A stretch of DNA of 64,000 nt from contig PYSS01000077.1 in the NCBI GenBank assembly GCA_003049465.1, positions 1 through 64,000 of the forward strand. Reading direction: 5' to 3'. Positions 9,797-20,226 of the stretch are shown in pieces. The position numbers were made by a program, and so were the translations under genes. Numbering within the stretch: position 1 is the stretch's first letter; each line of letters begins with the position of its first letter. The stretch comes from Magnaporthiopsis rhizophila (lineage: Eukaryota; Ascomycota; Sordariomycetes; Magnaporthales; Magnaporthaceae). The notes beneath the pieces are model-generated. The model was not told the origin of the DNA, ran no database searches, and saw only the letters and a program-made list of their open reading frames with translations.

Positions 9797-10905
9797 TCAC
9801 CAGAGCTGCTGCTTACCGTGCTTCTTCTTGCCCTTGCCATGCTTCTTCTTGCCCTTGCCGTGCTTCTTCTTCTTGTGGCCGTGCTTCTTCTTCTTCTTCT
9901 TGTCGGCGTCGGCGACGTCGGCCGAGTCGGCGGGCTCGTCGGCCACAACCTCCTCGGTCACCGCGGTCTCCTCACGGGCCTCAAGGTCGTGGGGTCCCTT
10001 CTTCTTGCCCTTACCGTGCTTCTTCTTGCCGTGGCCGTGCTTCTTCTTCTTGTGGTGCTTCTTCTTTTTCTTCTTCTTGTCGGCATCGGCGACGTCGGCG
10101 TCGTTGACGGGCTCGTCGGCCACAACCTCCTCGGTCACAGCGGTCTCGTCGCGAGCCTCGAGGTCGTGGGGTCCCTTTTTCTTGCCCTTACCGTGCTTCT
10201 TCTTGCCGTGGCCGTGCTTCTTCTTCTTGTGGTGCTTCTTCTTTTTCTTTTTCTTGTCGGCATCAGCCACGTCATCGCTGTTGACGTCGTCAGCGACCTC
10301 GTCAGCCGGGGCCGCGACCTCGGCCTCATCGCGAGCCTCCAGATCGTGGGGTCCCTTTTTCTTGCCCTTGCCGTGCTTCTTCTTGCCGTGGCCGTGCTTC
10401 TTCTTCTTGTGGTGCTTCTTCTTCTTTTTCTTCTTATCGGCATCAGCCACATCGTCGCTGTCGACGTCGTCAGCGACCACCTCGCCGGCTGGGGCTGCGA
10501 CCTCGGCCTCATCGCGAGCCTCCAGATCGTGAGGTCCCTTCTTCTTGCCGTGATGCTTCTTCTTGCCCTTGCCGTGCTTCTTCTTCTTGTGATGCTTCTT
10601 CTTCTTCTTCTTTTTCTTGTCAGCGTCGGCCACATCGGCCTCATCGTCGACCTCCTCAGGCGCGGCGGCTGAGTCCACTACTGCCACGTTGGCCTCGGCA
10701 CGGGCCACGAGGGGCAGAGACGCGATCTCGACCTCATCGCGACGGCCAAGGTCCAAGGCCTAAATACAAGTGTTAGCATTGTGAACGTATTTGGATTGCC
10801 CAAGAGTTCGCATCTTTGACCCACGTTCTCCTGGAGCTCAGGGAGGGCCGCGCCGAGGACGGCGGGCGTGAGGAGAAGGGCTGCCCAAAGAACTTTGGAC
10901 ACCAT
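9797..10905 (-). CDS. Secreted Lys/His-rich block-repeat protein
   Basis: Complement(9797..10759, 10825..10905) gives 347 residues. The first exon codes a signal peptide (MVSKVLWAALLLTPAVLGA) and a few more residues. After a short linker the mature protein alternates five basic blocks of about 25-30 residues (runs of K with HH, HGHG and HGKG) with acidic linkers rich in D, E, A and V. Each of the first four basic blocks ends in GPHDLEAR, spaced 59-61 residues apart. The last block ends in HGKQQLW. No cysteine occurs in the mature part and no catalytic motif was seen. The composition suggests metal or polyanion (cell-wall, nucleic-acid) binding, or a condensate-forming polyampholyte. Single-Arg LEAR sites and KK pairs are possible but not classic Kex2 sites. 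I do not recognise the family. Confidence 0.85.
9820..10650 (-). repeat. Tandem coding repeat, about 177-183 bp period
   Basis: The GPHDLEA codons recur at about 9978, 10155, 10335 and 10518, giving spacings of 177, 180 and 183 bp. The plus strand is strongly CTT/TTC-rich because Lys is almost always coded by AAG. The spacing changes by whole codons, so the array varies without losing frame. Confidence 0.85.
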
Positions 10906-13900
10906 GTTGGGCGGCTTTTTGGATGACAGACTGGTAGCTCAAGTCAGGGGCTGCCGTCTTCGAGGGCCGAGGCTCGAGATACAGAACCAAGAACATGATG
11001 CTCGGTGTACTGGCAACTGCTCGCTTTTATATCCATTCTGGAAGGCATTGGGTGAGCATGGATGGCCCTCGTGTGTCTCGAAGCTGACGAAATCCTCATG
11101 GTCAAGGATATTACACGCAATCTGGAAGAATGAATCCGGTATATTGCGAGCTACGTCTCTTCTGCGGGGATGAGGCTCGCAGACGCGTGACGCAGGGCGC
11201 CTAGGTAAGCCTGGGGTAAACACACTTCCACGTAGGTACTCTAAACAAGCATGCTTCGTAAACATGAATGGACTCGGACCAGAACGTCTCAGCCCACTCA
11301 GAACAACGAGAAGACACATCACAAGTACCGATCCCTGCACAAACTGCGAGACTCAGCCTGCATTACGCGTACCAGTATCGAGCTCACGGAGCGGCAAAGA
11401 ACACCTTGCAGAGAACACGGCCGAAAGCGGTGGAAGTATCTCCCCATGTAGCATCGATGCAGACCGCAGATTCATGGCGCCTTGTTTACGAGGGACTGAG
11501 CTCAGCAACCGGCATAGGGCGCAGAAGAAGAAGGGCCGAAGAAGGGAAATAATGCGAGTGGCCCGGGGATTACGGAAAGACCGGCTGTATCCAGAGCTCG
11601 TTTTGTGGGCGACATCGCAGGCTCAGCTGACGCCCAGTGACGCCATGATCGACAAAAGCACCTCAGTCGAGACCCTGGTCCAGGGGACTCCCTATATGGA
11701 AATCAGAAAGGCAGGGCCGAAGAAAGGGGCCGGGCTGTAGGAAGAATGTAGATCTGAGGGGAAGAGGAAGCCGGCTAGCCGTCTGTGTGGAAGACAAAGG
11801 GTCGACGGGTGATGTATCCCGTCAAGTTTGGTGATCTTTCTTGCTACTGAAACCAGGTTAAGCCTCTAGAGTGTTGGTTTCCGCCAATGTTGGCCGAACT
11901 AAAAATACACGGGGCGTACCAGTAGCGCAACCGAAGTGACCCCAGCAAATAAGGCCTATAACTGACATCAGATATGCCGTCTTTGCTGAACATAACCGCT
12001 GGTACCTGGCCTTTGGCACCCGGTTTATGCTTAAGCTTGAAAGTATGTCCGGTGGTCACTTGACCCTGAGCAAAATACCTACCTAGCTGCCCGGGACGTA
12101 GTTTCCCCAGCCCCGCCTGCCTCGCTCAGATGGCTCGTTCGGCCGACCGGCGGTATGGAGCCGCGACTTCTCTCCAAGGGCATAGGCCTTGATTCCATCA
12201 GCGAGTTCGGCGATGGCGGGATACATAGCCACGTCGCGTTGGTCAATACTAAGTTGAGCCGACATAGCCTTCCACGAATGAGCAGACGGTTTTCGTTAAG
12301 GCTAAAGATGCACGAAGTGCGGGACGAAAAAGCTTGTCCGCTTTTATTGGTGCCCCTTAATTGCCGGATGGCGAGCAATATAGGGAGAATAGGGGCGGGC
12401 CAGCATCCGCGCGGGGTGTGCTTGCTGACTGCAGCTACGAGAGCTGCTTAATGTTTTTGCCGAGGGCGCTAACGACTCCGGCGTCCCCTCGCCTTGATTC
12501 CTGTTAGTGAACTACAACCACCCTCTCCACAGTCCGAAGCGGAGCCGAAATGATGACAGAGAGGGTGGTGGCCAGGTCCCGGAAGGCCAAGAGATCGTCT
12601 GCCGGCTAGCGCGGCCAGGAGTCTGCCTGGATCGGCCCACGTCGAAGGTTGCATCCTATAACGAGGCCGTGCTTCTCGCGAGCTGCTGCTCCCGCGAGGC
12701 CGTCTGCAACATCATTTTTGCGCAATTTCGCGATATGCGACTGGCTCGCGTCTCGCCTTTTCGTCTTTCCGCCATCGATTAATCTACCAACTGGGAAGGG
12801 ATCGGCGGTGAAAATCAGCTGCAGTCTTCCCCGACGTCGCAATGGTCACACGCAGGGAGACGTCGCCCACATGCCGGGCAGCTCGGTGAGATGCTCCCCC
12901 CGGAAAGTCCTGGTAAGCTGACGCGTATACCTGCTCAGCTTGGTCTTGCTCTACCTGGTTAACCGCGATCTGCTGTCAAGTGAGCGCAGATGGCAATTAT
13001 CCATCGGGTGAACACACGGCTAAACAGCAGGCTTGAGAACTTGGATGTGTTGCCATTTATATCTCTGAGTCGTGACGCGCACCACCGTCTCGCACAAGAG
13101 CATCGAGGACCCGTGGGCATATGCTCTTTGCTATTGGCCACTTCCTGTCCGGGTGAAGTTGTGGGGTCCCCAGGAGTCCGGCCCGCTGCCGCAAAAGCCG
13201 TAAATGCCGGCGCGGCAGCCAAACCCGGCTGTGCAACGCCTTCGGACCGTCGGAGCCGGTTGTGCTCGTTGGCGTCGTCTTGGCAACGAGGGGCATCGGG
13301 CCCGAGCGACGGGCTGGAGCTAGGCTAGGCCAGGCGCCAGCTCACTGGAATAATATGCCGGCGGCTTGGCTGAGTCGTTGAGTTGCCGTAGAGGAGATGT
13401 CGCCAAGCGCAGCGAGCTGGGATGGAAGGTGGCTCAGAGTGTCGCCCTGTATGCGATGGGCCGGCTGGCAGCCGTTTGGTGCGTCGACATAGGCAAAAGC
13501 GAGAAGGGACACGTTCCACTGACAAATGCCTGCAGGCTGTCCAAATATCAAACGCAGAAATGGGAAAGGATCACACAACAGAAAAGAAATCACGTATACA
13601 AAGGGTCAAAAGAGATATTAGTAAAAATAAAGGTTGGAAAGCATGCCGGTTAGAAAATGGATGGGACAGGACTTGGAAGGGTGTAGGATGTGGAATGAGA
13701 GGTCCTCGATCTACGAGATCAGAAGATCGAGCATATCTAATCTGGCAGCTTCGAGAAGCCCCCGGCCGGCAAGTGCGCGCTTCCATTCAGACCCGCTTGC
13801 TCCTGCTGGCGCGAGCACTGTGCTTGGCGATGCGAGACGGTAGGAGCGACGGAGAGCGACAGCCTCCTCACCGTGAAATCTCCCGTCCGACAACCCAGTC

Positions 13901-14008
13901 AAAAATCCCCTCCATCGCAAATCCACGCGCCAGCTCGCACTCTTTTATCAACCTAGGCCACTCTCGCATCCCAAATAGAAGGGATTGCATTTCTTCTAGG
14001 GCCCAGAG
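10906..14008. other. 3.1-kb intergenic region
   Basis: This lies between two divergent genes (repeat protein, minus; F-box gene, plus). The first about 150 bp carry the TATA box of the repeat-protein gene. Many short overlapping ORFs occur on both strands, none with a recognisable domain or consistent coding look. CTAGGTA-type motifs lie at 11201-11207 and 12076-12087. I see no transposon or RNA gene. Confidence 0.55.
11034..11041 (-). promoter_or_regulatory. TATA box of the secreted repeat-protein gene
   Basis: The minus strand reads TATAAAAG, about 130 bp upstream of the start codon at 10905. The clear TATA box supports a regulated, well expressed gene. Confidence 0.6.
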
Positions 14009-15471
14009 ATGGCGGCGGCACAATCCCTCGACAGGCTACCCGTCGAGCTGATCTTCAAGATTCACGACTTGCTGGATCCTGTCGACCAAGTTCACTTTTG
14101 CAGCGCAACCCGCCTTCTACGCGAGACCGCCATCTACCAGTGGCACCTTTTTAGTACCATCTCCGTTGCCGTTCGAGATGAGATCGCGTCGACCTCGGCA
14201 CTCCTCGTGGCCAGACGGTATGGTTGCTTGGTCCGCGAGCTGAGGCTGATCGTGGGTCCTCCTTCCTGCCGCGACAGTTTCTGCCGCTGTCGCGAGGTCG
14301 AGGAAGGCGAGGAGGATGATGAAACCAGCAGCGAATGGGTAAGTAGAAAAGAGAGAAGGAGTGAGACGGAGGCAACGACTAAAATTTAACCGGAACCAAA
14401 CAGGAAACGGACGAGGACGACTACGATACAATGCTTCCGGACAGCGCCCTGACATTGATCCGAGCCGGCAATGCTGACGGCGGACTGCTATTCCCACATC
14501 TCGAGGAGCTGATCATTCAGTTCCCTGATAGCGATGCGTTTGGGTCAGACCATGCCTCAGTTTACTTCGACGATGAGGACTTGGGCGAGCCGAAGGATCT
14601 CGCTCTCGATAACGACGACATGACCGACGTTGTCCTCACAACCCTGGCAGACCCGGCCTACCCCAAGCCGCTCATCAAAGCGTTATCGATTCTCCATCTG
14701 CCGCCCGTGCACAGCTACGCATTCGGTTCGAAGGGGCTGGATTCCATCCTCAGCCGTGTCGAAACGTTCGAGCTCTCTGTTTTTGGGGAGGTCGATAAGC
14801 CTACCAGGTGCTGGTCAAGCAACGGCCAAGTGGACTACCTCAACTACTTTGATGATTTTCCCTCAGGCATCTTCGATCGGCTCTCCTCCGTCAAGAGCCT
14901 CAAGTTCCACGGCTCGCCCCACGCGCCCCTAGGCTTTAAAGGCACACCTGACGAGGGGCTCGGAGCGGCGCTGCCCGATGCGCTTACCAGCCAAGTGTCT
15001 CGCATGCCATTCCTCGAAGAGCTGGAGCTATCCAACATCGTCGTAGGGCCCGAGCTCGAGGCCCTTTTCAAAGACTACGGCAGGGTTCGGCGCAGGAAGC
15101 CGCTGTCTCTGAGGCTCATCAATGTTTGCGCCGAAGCTTCGAGCGAGTACACATGGGCACGCCTCTTCAAACTCCTCGTCGAGCGGCCGGTCGTCGTCAA
15201 CCGCTTCGAGATGAGCATCAGGGGTGGATCGATCGAGCCGGTTATGCACGAAGGTGACGTCGTGTCTCCTATGGCCAAGGTCTCCGCCGACGCCCAGGCC
15301 CTCCTGGATTCCAACGCCGCAATTCGCGTCTTTTCGTACGCAGCCTCAGACGATAGAATCTTTGTCGACTGCAACTTTACGAACGCAGAGGGCGTCACCA
15401 AGGGAGAGGACCAGGCGGCTTACAACACATTCATGAAGACGGTGAAGGCAGCCGCGGCCGCTTCAGAGTAG
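14009..15471 (+). CDS. F-box protein
   Basis: Join(14009..14338, 14404..15471) gives 465 residues. The 65-nt intron has donor GTAAGT and acceptor CAG. The N terminus matches an F-box (residues about 7-45: LDRLPVELIFKIHDLLDPVD, then FCSATRLLRE), the segment that docks SKP1 in SCF ubiquitin ligases. The rest has leucine-rich stretches such as LFPHLEELIIQFP and MPFLEELELSNIVV, in the manner of degenerate leucine-rich repeats that would present a substrate. A Cys pair cluster (SFCRCREVEEGEEDDE) and acidic run precede the intron. Such F-box proteins are numerous and fast evolving in filamentous fungi, and the target is unknown. The start codon was chosen because the F-box begins directly after it. 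Confidence 0.75.
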
Positions 15472-15812
15472 GAAGCGGCGGTGGCGAGGCCTTTGGGACG
15501 CCAACAAGGATGGCCAGAGGCACAAGGCTAGAGGAACACCATGTATATCTAAGGCATGTTCAAATGCGGTGGCGCCAAATCGGAAGCTTTCTCCATTCAC
15601 TGCGTGGGGCTTCGGGTAATTTTCTTGCCTTCAAGTCAGACCTGAATGCACGTATGTATGCGGTAATTCGTCGCCAGGGGTTGATGTTCAAGCAAGTATC
15701 AAACAGGACCACAAAGGACAGATGTCGCTAGAACAACAGCTAGATTGCGCCTTTGAGCAAGCTTATATCATAACCCCGTCTTGCCGAGGGGTCTTGTCCA
15801 AACCCGCCATTC
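15472..15812. other. Convergent 3' intergenic region
   Basis: 3' flanks of the F-box gene and the P450 gene. No gene was seen. Confidence 0.6.
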
Positions 15813-16463
15813 TCACCGCGCCTCCCTGAACAACAGACTCTTGGTCGGGTCCGGGACGATCTGTTCAAAACAATGTGGTCAATGACATGCCCACCGGGGA
15901 TCCAGATAAACCGAGGAGCAGAAACAAAAGCAGAAAAATGAAGGGAAGGGGAAGGAAAAACTCACCGCTCCGGAAAACTCAATGTTGGTATACCGCTCGC
16001 TCACGCCGTTGGGCAGCTTGATGTCGTACTCGAGCAGGCAGCGCGCGACAATCATCTTGATCTCGTTCGCGGCGAAGAAGCGCCCCGGGCAGGCGTGGCG
16101 GCCGTAGCCGAAGACGAGGCTGCGGTGGCTGACGCTGACGAACTGGTTGTGGGCGTTGGCCTCGACCGCGCTGCTCGAGCGGTCGGTGCTGCTGTTGTTG
16201 AAGTCCTCGCCCGCCTCGCGCAGCCGGTAGAAGCGCAGGCCGTCCCACCGCTCCGGCTCCGGGTACGGCTCCGGGTCGCGCGACTGCGGGTAGGCGGGTA
16301 CCTCGAGCGTCACGCCGGCGGGGATGGTCTGGCCGTTGGAGAGGACTATGGGCTTGAGGACTTTGCGGGTGAAGGAGGCTTTGTGTTGTTGTGGGAGGTT
16401 AGCCATCAACTGATCGTATTCGGTAGTTCGTGATAATAAGTGACAGAAAGAAGAAAAAAAGAA

Positions 16464-16501
<38 letters not shown>

Positions 16502-16509
16502 NNNNNNNN

Positions 16510-16557
<48 letters not shown>

Positions 16558-17875
16558 TACCGAATCCGGGAGGGTTCACCCTCAAAGTCTCCTTGAGGCA
16601 GCTGTCGAGCTTCTTGAGGCTCTGGAGGGCAACGCTGGTAAACACGCCGCCGGTGGCGGACAGGGCGGCGGAGCACTCCTCGCGCAGCTCGGCGAGGACG
16701 CCTGGGTTGGCGGCGAGGTCGTAGAAGGCGTTGGTGACCATCATGCTGGTGGTGTGGATGGCGGCGAGGCTGAGCCCCAGCTGCAGCTTGGCCATCTGCT
16801 TGTCGTCGAGCTCTTCGGCGCCCTTGGTGGCGACGTCCCTGGCCTTGCCGTCCAGCAGCCACTGCAGCATGTCGTCGGGCTTGACGTAGCCGCCCGGGTC
16901 GTTGCGCTCGGCCTCGCGGCGCGCGCGCACGATGGGCCGGATGACGGCGCTGAACTCCTCCTCGCGCTGGCGCAGCCGCTGCACCTCGGGCAGGGAAGGC
17001 GCGCGGAAGGGGCGGAGCCAGGGCTTGATCTTGACGACGGCGCTGCGCGCGTTGAAGACCTCGAGCGTGTAGTTGATAGCCCCCTCGATGTAGCGCTCGT
17101 CGTGGCACAGCTCCGGGCCCACAAAGATGCGGCCCGAGACAATGGCGACGATGCGGAGGAGCTTCTGGTTGATGTTAACCTCGGTCCAGTCCGGGCAGGG
17201 CGGCATCTCGGAGCGGATGGCGCGCGCCACCTCCTCGGTCAGGATCGGGTTGATCTTGGCTGTTTTTTTTTTTTTTTTTTTGCGTGTCGACAGTGTTAGC
17301 ATCCAGACGCCTGGAATAGTAGGCAGAGTTCTTACGCACCCAGAGCGGGAGTGAGGCTAGCCTTGACGACGTGGGGGATGGTTTTGTCGCCGGCGGTGAG
17401 TTTGGTGTAGTCGCTTGCCATCAACTCCGCGATGGCTCCGTCGAAACTCAACATGTCGTCAGGCAGCTTCTTGAGCTCGTCAAGAAACTTGATCGGCACA
17501 ACGACAACATCCTTGTCTGCATTCACGGTCGTTGTCAGCAAAACTGGTTCCCCTCACAAGGCAGGCAGCCAGCCAACCAAGCACGGTCCCGAAAAGGGGT
17601 CCGAGGAGAGCTTGCTTACTCGTGGAAGTGGTAATCTTGAAGATGGTCTCCTTAAACTTGCGGTAGCCTTGCATGTATATCGACTTTCCGTTGGTCAGGT
17701 ACGCCTCCCGCCTTTTGTCCTCGCTGTGCAGACCCTCGCCGGCGAAAGGGAAGGCCGCGAGCGGGTCTGCCTTGAGCAGGTACTGAGCTGCCACCGTGAC
17801 GAGAAGGACGAGCAAGGCCGAGTACACGAGCGGCAGCCTGTCGGCCAGGACGTCGGCCAGCTGTGCCGTCGCCAT
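15813..17875 (-). CDS. Cytochrome P450 monooxygenase (CYP68/CYP503-like)
   Basis: Complement(15813..15860, 15966..16378, 16561..17259, 17340..17516, 17620..17875) gives 530 residues, the normal microsomal P450 length, with an N-terminal membrane anchor (LVYSALLVLLVTVAAQYLL). The I-helix motif reads LAAIHTTS, with His where many families have Asp/Glu, as in the fungal ent-kaurene-oxidase and gibberellin P450 groups. The K-helix is KETLR, the PERF-type motif is PERWDGLRF, and the heme loop FGYGRHACPG contains the axial cysteine. It should hydroxylate or oxidise a hydrophobic substrate, perhaps a terpenoid, on the ER face with a P450 reductase. Intron 3 (16379-16560) is enlarged by a run of about 90 A containing eight N. 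The intron before exon 3 has 19 A immediately before its CAG acceptor (read on the gene strand). No terpene synthase neighbours it. Confidence 0.88.
16465..16554. repeat. Poly-A tract with 8-N gap inside a P450 intron
   Basis: About 37 A, then N at 16502-16509, then about 45 A. On the gene strand it is poly-T, lying inside intron 3. The true length is unknown. Confidence 0.9.
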
Positions 17876-20226
17876 CTTGGGCGGCTGTGGACGATGGTCC
17901 GTGGGCCAAGCCTGTGTGAGCGTGTCCCCGCGGTATTTGTAGGTCTAGCCCGCCGCAAGTGTTTGTCGTACAACTAGGTAGTATATGATGACCGAAGAAG
18001 GCTGCAGGCGTCCGGTGAAACCGACCACAAAAGCCAGCTCTGGGAGCTTGGGGAGGGTCAGGCCACCAGGCAGACTATAGATGTGACGGGACTCGGCCAT
18101 TTATAGGCACGTCGGCACACCAGCCCGCATCCGTCCGCCTGGGCCATATCCCGACAAACAAGTCAGGGTATCGCATCCGCATACCCCTCCCATATTGCGG
18201 GGCGGTATCAGTTGATCGACATGGGTCACAACGTAATCGAAGTGAAGAAGTAAAAAAAAAAAAAAAAAAAAAAAGGAAGGGGTGGACGGAGTCGAGAACA
18301 ACCCCGGCATCCGAAGAGACAAGGACAGAAGGTCAACCCACGCATCCAATAGGGAGAGTACCAGGTGCGAGGGGCATGGAAAACAATCCATTGGAACCAG
18401 CTCCGCACGGCTGAACCGTCGCAAACGCCAAGCCTGGCCAGGGAAAATATAGCGGGTGCGTGGATGCCGAATCTAGACGCCTGGTTGGCTGGTTCGTGAG
18501 AGGTCTTGCAAGGCCACCAGCTTTGCAAAACCGCCACCAGGCCCGGTCCATGTCAATGGCGGCGGGAACCCCAGCTTCCCCCCCAGCACACCGGTCTTTG
18601 TGACAGCAAAGTTCGCATTTTCCTCGCAATCGGGTTCGGTCTTGAAGTGGTCAAAGGATTTCCGGTATATCGATTCCACAAAAAGTGTTTTTCCCTTCGC
18701 CGGTCACCGCGCACAGAAGGACGAGTCTGGTATTGCACAACGGATTGCACACATGTACGCGGCTACGGTACGCAAAAGACGTCATTACATACTGCATCAG
18801 CAAATCAGCAAAGGTACACAAAGCGGCTGAGAGTTCCTCCGAGAAAGCACAAGGCGGTTCGCCCAAAAAAGTTTAGCTAGCGTATTTGGGGCGCGCCGTC
18901 CACCCAAGTTTCATGATCGGGCTAAGTAGCGGAATGAGCAGTCCGGTCGCTAGCGTCGCAGCGGAACTGGGGCTGGGCTAGGAGTCATCGATCCATGAAC
19001 GACGTCAACGACCTCGCCATCGCATTGAGCAACATTTGGTCGGTCGATTGACACGCAGATGGACATGTGGATTTCCCGCGTCGTATTCCCTCGTATCAAA
19101 TACGCTGCATACGGACCAGCAGCTTGGCGACGCAGCTGGTCGCGGCTTCTCCATTTGCCGAGAGTGGAACGCCCAATCGCCGCGAAGCGGTTGGCCTCTT
19201 TGCGCGCCGGACCCTTGCCTTGGACTGCGGGGACGGCGATAAAGAAGAGGAGGAGGGAAGACCCGAAGACCGAGTTGTGCCGGCACTGAGTCGCTTCCTG
19301 GACGGTGTGCCGTATTTCTCTCGAATACAACCCTACCTAAATAACCTTGTGAATTTCACGCTTTTCGAGCAGCACTATGACAAAAGATTTGCTCGCCCAA
19401 TATGATTTCCCCCTTTCTCTCTCTCTCACTCTCTCTCACATTTGCTACAGGCTTCCGTAGTAATTTTTTAAAGGCCCTAAAAGATTTCAATGTGTGAAAA
19501 GACCCATTGTAAAACCTACAAAGGGTATGTTGTATATTACAAGGAGGATGTGGCTGAAAGTCTTCCTATTAGCCCAGTCCCAAATAAGGAAGCTCGGGAC
19601 ATTCCGCCCAAAGTGGTTCGAGCATCCTCCTTGTATTCGCGAGAACACGCCTGCACCTTGAAGCTGGCCCCTGATTTCTCTTTAGGGCGGCAGTATAACG
19701 CCGAGAGGCTGCTGGAGAGGCTAACGATGCAGGGGCGACCAAGCAGCCGTCAACCTAGGTAGCCACCAAGATTGTGTCTGCAGCCATCCTTGCCACCTTG
19801 GAATTCCAGGATATCGATGCTCTGGGTGCCATGCAGAGCGGTGGGCATACGAAGCCGAATACGGAAATACGATGCAAGGAGACGCTGGCCAAGAATTGGA
19901 CAATCCACAGCAGCCACACCCCTATCATTCGGACGACGCATGCAGTGCACGTTTATCTTGACGTATTGTCGTTGATCCCGAGAATCCGTCCGTGTTCTCC
20001 CCTTCCGCACTCTTAAAGAGTTTCAAGCCCTATCATGGGCCCTACTTCACCTGCCCGCAAACTGGGCCAGTCAAAACCATTGATCCAGTCCGACAAGAAA
20101 ATCCCTCCGCGCTTGTCTCTAAAGGACCGATCTCGCGGGAGCGTTTAACCCGAGCAAGTACCCTACATGATCATTTCGTCTGTATTTACAAGCATTCGTA
20201 GACGCAGAGAAAAAGAAAAGAAAAAA
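17876..20226. other. 2.35-kb intergenic region
   Basis: This holds the P450 promoter at the left and the 3' flank of MCM5 at the right. It contains A22 at 18253-18274, a CT-rich microsatellite-like stretch at 19406-19440, and CTAGGTAG motifs at 17974-17981 and 19755-19762. Short ORFs show no recognised product. Confidence 0.55.

Noticed and set aside
9740..10672. Long plus-strand ORF of 310 codons rich in Leu/Val, and a second of 258 codons rich in Phe/Ser
   Set aside because: Both are antisense shadows of the Lys-rich repeat gene. The AAG/CAC repeats read backwards as CTT/GTG. The minus strand has the signal peptide, intron and TATA box.
16440..17299. Plus-strand ORFs through the P450 and its poly-A run
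   Set aside because: They start in the homopolymer and N gap and run antisense to conserved P450 exons.
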